Origin: Zasmidium citrigriseum | Taxonomy: Eukaryota > Ascomycota > Dothideomycetes > Mycosphaerellales > Mycosphaerellaceae | Length of the DNA: 64,000 nucleotides | NCBI GenBank assembly: GCA_002786025.1 | Contig: NHNW01000038.1 | Span: 62,001 to 126,000 of the forward strand | Direction: 5' to 3' | In this document: piece after piece, positions 57,100 to 64,000 of the stretch | How the letters are laid out: each line of letters starts with the position of its first letter | Numbering within the stretch: the first letter of the stretch is position 1 | The notes under the pieces: generated by a model | Told to the model about the DNA's origin: nothing | What the model saw: the letters and a program-made list of their open reading frames with translations, nothing else | Databases searched by the model: none | Translations under genes and position numbers: made by a program

Positions 57100-59087
57100 T
57101 CATTGCTGAGGTGCAAGATGCGATTGCTGTTGGTGCTGAGAGTTCTGGAACCCTGGCCACTGATGAATGGGAGTCATCTCCTGTGGTTGGTTGCCATCTA
57201 GCCAAAGATTTTGAGCAACATATGGAAGGCGACCCGAATGTTGAACGGGCTTGCCAAGTGGTTGGTACTGCATTCGGTTCAATTCGACGGTCGGTGGTCG
57301 AGCTTGGATGGCTGCTGAAGGCGGTGGGTAAAGCAGAGTCGACACATGATGGACCGGTCGATAAGGAGAATTCCGTTGTTGCAGGAAATATGTCGGAGAG
57401 ATTTGGTTCGTCGGGTGCAGAGCTGTTGCAGATTGTGGCAATCCATTCGTTGGGGATGTCGCTCCAGAGCCTCCGTATGGGCTTTGATGTCTCGATCCGT
57501 ACTGCGACTGCGGCTGCATTGAAGGGCCGGCTGGCGCTGGGATTGCCTGTGGATTACTCTGTGAGCTGGCGTTGGGATAGACCATCGCCATGGACCTCGC
57601 AGGCATGTTCAACGGAGGCAGTTGCTGCCCTTGGCTCGAGGGCTGAGAATAGCCACTCGCAGGCTGGGAGGTCGGAATCGACAAGCTCGGCAGAGTCAGA
57701 CGAGGTACCGGCTGACCTTGTGCTGGTTGTGCTGACATCGTGGAGTAGCGCTGGGGTGAGGTGTAAGTTGGGTAACCGCTTGCAATCCTCTTTGGGGGTG
57801 GCTCTGTAGCGTAATCGTCGTGACTCCTCTTCCGTGATCCAGGTTGCGCATTCGCGTCAAGTTGGTTGTTCAGCGGAGAAGGTGCTGGCGTTGGACCATG
57901 CTGCCCGTTGTTGTAGACTGCTCCATTTCGTGACAAATCCGCCAGGTATGGAGGGGACGCTTGATTCGAGGCTGGTGGTGACGGAAGAGCCATCGGAAGG
58001 TGCAGTGACGATGCTGGAGGCAAAATTGGTGCAATGGCTGGCGGAGGTGGTGGTGGCGGCCTCGACGCCTTGTCGAAGAACGACGCAAACTTGCCCAAAA
58101 GCTCCTGCCATCTGGCCCAATCTCGTTCAGAGGTGAACAAATTGTACTTCATGTTACTCAGGAATTCCACCTCCATAATGTGGACCTCTCCGACATTGAT
58201 TCCAGAGACCTCAGCCCAGGTCTTGTTCGTGTACGTGTTATCGTCCAAGAACTTGTTGCCCAGCATGAGGGCCACAGTGAGCAATCGATACTCGCTGCCA
58301 GGCTTTCCTCTCACAGTGGGGTTCAACTTCTTCAATCTGTAGATGAACAAGAGCGCCAGAACCACCACATTTTGGGCCACTTGAGTTGTCGTCAAAATCG
58401 TTGCAACCCATTTCCTGAAACCGGTCGTTGGCTTTGCGTCGGATGCCAGTTGTCTCGTTGGCTGAAGGTTGATCGGGCTGTCTTCGACTTGCTGGAGTAG
58501 TTCGGAGGGCTCGAACCAGAAAAGACAGGTAATCTAAGCAGTGCTGTCAGTCAAATACTCACCCGCCGTATGCCCACCTTACTCACCTGTGCTGCGAGCT
58601 CGCCAAGACTGCCACCGCTGTCGTTCACGGCTCTGGGTATCTGGAAATTTGCTGCTATCGAGTTTGCCTGTGATGGTCGTCTCTGGGCCTGCACGGCGTT
58701 GACGGGATCGAGAGGTGCTTGTCGAGCTGGCTCAGCATGGCCATTCGATTGAGAAGCCATGCCATGGCGACCAAAATCGGCGTTGGTGACCTCTTGCGGT
58801 AGGTATGGAGCTACGGGAGCTCTGTAAGCTTGTTGTGCGGGCATCAAGTCCCCATAGTGATGGCCGTGCTCCCGCGAGTAGTTGCTGGGCTGGGACACCT
58901 GGGAGACGCCGCTCATCTCAGGTGGAGGCGTGAGAGGACGAGACTGAGCAGGCCAGGCGGATCGAGACTGCTCGTGGACCGGACGATGGGTCTTCGGCGG
59001 CGTGAGGTCCTTGGAGACGGCGAAGGGGTCTTTGAAGCGGATTGCTGAGGCGGCATACATGGAGAGCGGTTGCTGGATGCTCGTCAT
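57100..59087 (-). CDS. clg1: Clg1/Pcl-type cyclin with long Pro/Gln-rich tail
   Basis: Cyclin of the Pho85/Cdk5-partner group. Exons 58587-59087 and 57100-58533 give 644 residues; the 53-nt intron (GTGAGT to CTTAG) joins GELAAQ to ITCLFWFEPSELLQQ. Residues 1-160 are disordered with many Pro and Ser. The cyclin fold spans about 168-300: KWVATILTTTQVAQNVVVLA, LFIYRLKKLNP, GSEYRLLTVALMLGNKFLDD, YTNKTWAEVSG and the MEVEFLSNMKYNL helix, matching the Pcl consensus. A polyproline run follows near 310, then about 330 residues of Pro/Gln/Ser-rich tail with a basic SRKRSHDDY segment that may act in nuclear import. The long tail and domain order favour Clg1 over Pcl1/2 or Pho80. Kinase partner and role are inferred. 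Confidence 0.92.
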
Positions 59088-62000
59088 GAGGAAGTGGTGG
59101 TGGTGAGGAGGGCGGGCGCCGCGGCGGTCATGTGGAGTGGTTGTTGACAGGAAGGAGCAAGGAAGAGGGCACGGTGACGAGGAATGGATGTGAAACCAAA
59201 GCGGCAGTGAAGTGAGGTTGGCCTGTCCGCAGCGTGTGGCACTGCCGGAAGGAGAATGGGTCCCAGAGCAAGTCCCAGCGTGGCTCCAGCTCCAGACAGG
59301 TTGGCAGGCTCGGTGCAGGTGTCGGTACAGTGTGCGTGGGATTGGCAGGCGGGCGCCGTCAACGGAAGCGGCAACGGCGTGCTGCTATGCTTGTTGCTGC
59401 TGGCTGTGGAGGTGGAGGCGGTCGAGAGGAGGCAGCTCACGCAAGGGCGGCGGCGGCAGGAGCAGCAGCGGCATGCGAGCGAGCGCAATTGAATGCCAGC
59501 GATGGGCCTCCACAACAGACAGCACCAGCGCTGATGAGATGAGGACCGAGCGACGGCAACGGCAGGCAGACAGGTGTGGTCGACAACGATGGGCGCGCGG
59601 GCGCATGGTGCTCGCTAGCGGCCGTGGGCATGGATCTAGGTTAGCATGTATGGAGCAAATAGCCATGCGATCATGGCGTCGGAGCACGAAGCACACGCTA
59701 CGCTACGTATGTGATGCTTGGGTTGGGGGGATGGGAGGGAAGGGCTCAGATCAGATGCGGATGGGGAGAAAGCAAGCAAGCTCGAAAGGCGATGCGAGCC
59801 CGCCGTGGCTCACGCTCCAGCGGACAAGGACGTGCGCCGTGCAGCGGGCCTGCTGCGAGGCTGGCGGCCACTCACAGCCCGGCAGCTCAGCAGCGCTAGC
59901 CCACCACTGTTGGAGCCAGACAAGACACGCCAGACGCTCCCAGACTGTGTTCGACGACAGACTCAGAGGCACAGGCGCTGCGCTGCACGCACCGCATCCG
60001 CCCGCCGACGACGCTGACTTCTGGCGCGCCCGTGTCGCCGCTGCTGGGAATAGAGCGCTGCTGGCCCATGGATATGCCCTTCTGCTGCCGCCTCGCAACG
60101 GCGACCACCTGGCCCGCCAGCTGTGAACTCTCGCACAGCTCCTCAATCGAAATGCTCATCATCTCAGCAGCGTATCGGTAGGTTGCTGCGGATGCCAGCC
60201 AGCCCGGCGCTGCGCTGCGTCCACTGCGTCCACGCCGATTGCTCGGGCGCGTGCGTCGGTCTGGTGCAGCAGCAGCAGTCGCAAACTGAATCACAGATCG
60301 CTCTGCCCCGCAGCGGCTGATCCCAATACGTGCGCTGGGGGGCGGACGGCGGCGAAACTGATGTAAGAAGCGACAAGGGAAAGGCTATCACGGCGACATG
60401 CCACAGCGCCAGAGCCTAAACGAGCCCGTCGCCCAGTCAGTGACCCGCGGCAACGGGCCAGGAGCAGCAGCAGGAGCAGCACCAGAAACCGCATCTCCAA
60501 GCAACGTCGTCCGGCCGTCATCAGCTGTGCCCAGCCGGCGTGCGGGCGTGTGTATGATCAGACAAGCAGATGCCAGAAGCGGTGGGACGCTACGGCCATC
60601 CTGATTCCTGTGAAGCGCCTGCGAAGCTTGCTTGCGTGCTGCTCCCAGCGTGTGCTGCAGCTCAGCCGGTGTGCTCCTCGCCCGCCAGCAGCAGCGTCGC
60701 GGCATGCATGATCGAGAGCGTCAGGAGGCGACATCATGCCTGGTGCGCCGGCCAGCGTCCAGCGAGGGATCTGGCTTGAATTACGAGCGCCGGCCCTCAT
60801 TGGATGTGTGCCCCGGTGGAGCTGGTGCTTCACCAAGGTTCGCAGGCTGAGAACGGCTAGTTTGGGACAGGTCAACAGCTCCCAAAGGCAAAAACTCATG
60901 CAAAACGCAAAACCGGATGGACCCCTCTCCCGGCGCGCCTAATAATTATTAACTGCACACGACGACGATACGATGCGCTCCATCCGCGCGTTGTGTCAGG
61001 CCTCAGGAGTCCGCCGCCGCCATCGCCATCGTCGCCTGCCTAGCGCTGTCTCGTCTCCTCCTGCTGGTGGAGCCCGCAGAAGCAAAAGTGTGCAAAAAGA
61101 GCGCCACCCCGGGAGGATGACAACGATGCGAAATGTTGCTCTCGTATGCCCGTGACTTCCCACCTGGTCACTTGTTGTAGCTCCGAAGCCTCGGAAGCGA
61201 CAAGAATGGACCGGCGGGTGCAGCCACGACGCTGTCTTTTGACCAGGCTCCTCATTCCACTGGGGCGCCGAGCCTGGATGCGTCTCTTCAATTTGCCTGC
61301 GCCTGCTTCGGCACGCTGCGCATCTGACACAGGATCTAGTACCACGGCCAGCAAATTGAACCCGCGCAATCAACGTCGTGCCGCCGCCAGGTGTCAATTG
61401 GCGAAGCTCGTGATGAAAGTAGTTTCTGCTTAGAGCAGCGGCAGCAGCTGGACGGACTCCGCCAACATCGCTGACCGCAATCCTCCGCCGCTAGCACGGC
61501 ATATACTTGATGTGTATCGGCTTCATATCGAAAAATGGGTTCGCGAGATGCCAATCACGCCCGAGCCAGCGCTCCTTGGCGCGACTCTGGAACATCACGT
61601 ATTCCACACCTCTCCCTTTCCTGTCGTCAGCTGTGCCTCGAGCATCCTTGTGCGCCGATATCAATAATGACCCAGGTGATAGCGGGAATTGCTTCATCAT
61701 CGTCTGGCCTGTCCTTTCTGTCTGCCTGCCTACCTACCCGAAGCTCGTGGGTACATGACCGTGGCGCAATGTCTCAGGCTCAGGCTCACGGCTGCTGCTG
61801 GGGGTAGAAAAGCAAACCCTGCATTCCGTACAGTTTGTGGTGGGTGCATTACGGCACGACTGATCAGCGTCCTGCTTAAATTGTGTCGGGAGGATGATCG
61901 CGAAGTATGTACACCCTGTGACACGAGCCCCGGCCGACTTGCGTATGACAAGTGCAAAGCCTTGCGACGCTTAGTGTGTCGTTGGGGAGTGGAAGACGCC

Positions 62001-64000
62001 CATCCGGCGGTGGGTGCGTTTGCGCGAGACCACGGGGAGTGCATGTCTCTGGCAGTCTCACAATGGCCAACCGTAGAATGCCCAGCGAATCCGATCCAGC
62101 AGTCATCATGCCAGTTGCATGGCGCGGCCATCTCTCCCCGTCCAGCTTCGACTGTTGGCTCGGGGCCAGGCCGCCGCCTCGTCAAAGCAAGAGATGGATA
62201 GGACGGCGCAGGGTGAGATTTGGATTGCGCCGTGGTGGTACTAAACTGGCGATCGTTGTTGCATGGGAAAATTTCTTATCGACATGCCGTTTCGGGGTGC
62301 AAGGAAAAGGTTCAGGATAGAAAGGAGTGGAGGCGTTGAAGAGATGGGCGCCCAGGGAGGCTAACCGCATGCATGTGAGCAGCAGATTGAATCCTGCTGC
62401 TACGCTACTACTTTGCAGCGCGATGGCTGGCTCGCTTGACCTCGCTGTCGTCGTCGCACGCTGGCTGGGCCGAGGGGCAGCGAATGGGACGGCGGCGTGC
62501 GTGCCGGCTGGAGCAGCACGTACGACACGAGTAGCGGGCGATGATGGGCGATGGAGGAGGTGGATGGTGGATGGGCTGTCGCTGCTAAACTAGTCGTGCC
62601 GCGCACCGCAGACATGCCCATCGTCGTGTCATCATCGCTGCGCTGCTTCCGCGATGGACGCAGATGCTGGCGGCGGCTAAAGGCTGTCATGCCGTTCGCG
62701 ACGCCTGCGGTGGTGCGCGCCGGTGGAGTGCTTCATCTGGAGTCTGGACGGGTGAGGAGAAGCGCGGTGGGCATTCGTCAGCGCTTGCCCGCGAGTCTGC
62801 CTCCATCGCTGTACAGTCGACAAGTACTGCTCCGACACCCGCCCAAGCACCGACTCCTCGCCAATAATCGGTGCCACCCAGCAAGGTTGGCCCCTAGCGC
62901 GTCGCGGCCTGCGTTGGACGAGTGCACATCGCCGTCGTGATGCTGCGTGCAAGTCGCTGCTTTTGCCGTCCATCCACCTCGCCCTGAGTCGCACCGCTGG
63001 CATCAGATGAAAGGACCGAAGCTGTCGCCGGTCCCATCACATGTGCGCGCAATCGTGCCGTGGCGCAGCCTCTACTCCCCTGTCGCCGACTCGCCCTGGC
63101 CAAACCCGCGTGTGACGGACAGCGCGACCGGGGCCTCCAGCGCCCGCCAAGTGTGCATCCTTTGCGTTTGCATCCTCCGTCGTTGGACATCCATCCCGGC
63201 CACCACGTTCGTGTCCTGGCGAGCACAGTCTCAAGCAAACCCGTCGGAGAACACTTGGATCAGGATGGCCGTCTGGCCCCACGCGCGTCTCGCTTCGCAT
63301 CATTGTATCGGCGTCATCTAAACGCCTGCCATGCCCGGAACTATTGGATGACCTTCATCTCGTTATGCCTGCTGCCACCTGGAAGCTTCCAACAGGCTGC
63401 CGATATGACCTCTCATCACTGCACATCGCCAGTCGCGGGCAGAATCGTATCATCAACCTTAATCGCTGCAACAGCTTGCGGCGTTTGCCTTCTCCTCGCG
63501 CTGAGTTGGTCTGGCGGGGACTATCAAACTGGCGGTCAATCGGAGGAGGCCTCCTGCAGCACGTTTGACCCTCACGGCAGTTCCATATGTACCTGTGTCA
63601 ATGTACTTCGCCGGGCACGACTTTCTGCGGTCAGGATGGCTCCACTTGAACAGATGAACTGCAAATGCCACACTCGGCTTGCCGCCACAGCTACTCCCAC
63701 CATCTCTGCATGTCGTGCGGCGAGGCGCTCTTTGCTGGTCGGCTGCACACGGATTACCGCATCCCAATGGACTAGGTTTCGCCGGCCACATCCAGATACA
63801 AGTGCGACATCCAGCGACCGGCCTCTTATGCATCGACCCTGCAGCGTCATCTGGCTGTTCCTTTCAATCACCCTCCACACCAGCCGCATCGCGCTGGGGC
63901 TGGATACGTGCTATGTACTAAGCGCATACTATTGCATCACCTGCGGCGCGGTCATCTGTTGATCGTGTTCAACAACAATTATCGAGCCATCCGCCCATCC
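59088..64000. other. 4.9-kb region without supportable genes, upstream of the Clg1-type cyclin
   Basis: GC-rich sequence to the right edge. It includes the cyclin leader, a CAG/GCA-rich stretch near 60460-60485 and an AT pocket near 60940. The longest frames (59212-60126 and 63060-63962, plus strand) start with TTG/GTG codons, read as Arg/Cys/Ala strings and overlap frames on the other strand. No tRNA, rRNA or repeat array was found. It may hold a long regulatory region or a non-coding transcript. Confidence 0.45.

Noticed and set aside
59212..60126. 304-codon plus-strand frame
   Set aside because: No ATG start, Arg/Cys/Ser-rich composition typical of random reading in GC-rich DNA, and overlapping frames on the other strand.
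63060..63962. 300-codon plus-strand frame at the right edge
   Set aside because: Starts with GTG, has no domain, and overlaps several equally open frames.

Overview
The window is nuclear DNA from a filamentous ascomycete (Pezizomycotina), most likely a Dothideomycete close to the Mycosphaerella group. The class call is an inference from gene content and protein resemblance; no marker search was possible. Genes lie on both strands. Most introns are 46-62 nt with GT(A/G)AG(T)-type donors. HET-domain, 2EXR-type and samB-type proteins are typical of this lineage. I saw no prokaryotic features, rRNA, convincing tRNA, transposon or viral sequence.

Layout. 0-2 kb: a Zn(II)2Cys6 regulator on the minus strand, cut by the left edge. 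4.8-6.8 kb: mitotic B-type cyclin. 8.0-8.9 kb: hydroxynaphthalene-type SDR reductase. 9.6-10.6 kb: SurE-type nucleotidase/phosphatase. 11.0-16.1 kb: Dnf3-type P4-ATPase lipid flippase. 18.1-20.1 kb: samB-type MYND protein. 20.8-21.4 kb (minus): autophagy protein Atg16, divergent from a leaderless GH76-type protein (21.8-23.1 kb). 24.6-26.5 kb: six-exon sugar transporter. 27.7-28.5 kb (minus): 2EXR protein. 29.6-30.9 kb: cytochrome-b5/fatty-acid 2-hydroxylase. 31.6-33.7 kb: RBM39/Rsd1-type splicing factor. 34.5-35.2 kb (minus): Q/G/Y-rich glycine-zipper protein. 36.0-37.5 kb (minus): PLOD-like type II membrane glycosyltransferase. 39.2-40.5 kb: single-pass membrane protein. 41.1-42.0 kb (minus) and 42.3-43.7 kb: head-to-head Caf16-type ABC ATPase and tRNA isopentenyltransferase. 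43.9-45.7 kb (minus): GMC oxidoreductase with an apparent one-base frameshift, divergent from an acyl-CoA thioesterase (46.3-47.3 kb). 47.5-50.5 kb (minus): a second 2EXR protein and a HET-domain protein in tandem. 50.9-52.8 kb (minus): alternative NADH dehydrogenase. 53.6-54.3 kb (minus): secreted Ser/Thr-rich GPI-type protein. 57.1-59.1 kb (minus): Clg1-type cyclin. 59.1-64 kb: no gene I can support.

Most genes are housekeeping (cell cycle, membrane lipids, autophagy, RNA processing, respiration) and do not form a biosynthetic cluster. The more accessory part is 43.9-50.5 kb (GMC, thioesterase, 2EXR, HET). The most unusual points are two pyrimidine-rich 22-bp tandem arrays 4.3 kb apart, two genes that begin with 12-nt coding exons, the GMC frameshift, a zinc cluster placed about 600 residues into its protein, and very long gene-free stretches beside regulatory genes. 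I found no clear new multi-gene system; the HET/2EXR tandem pair is the nearest candidate.
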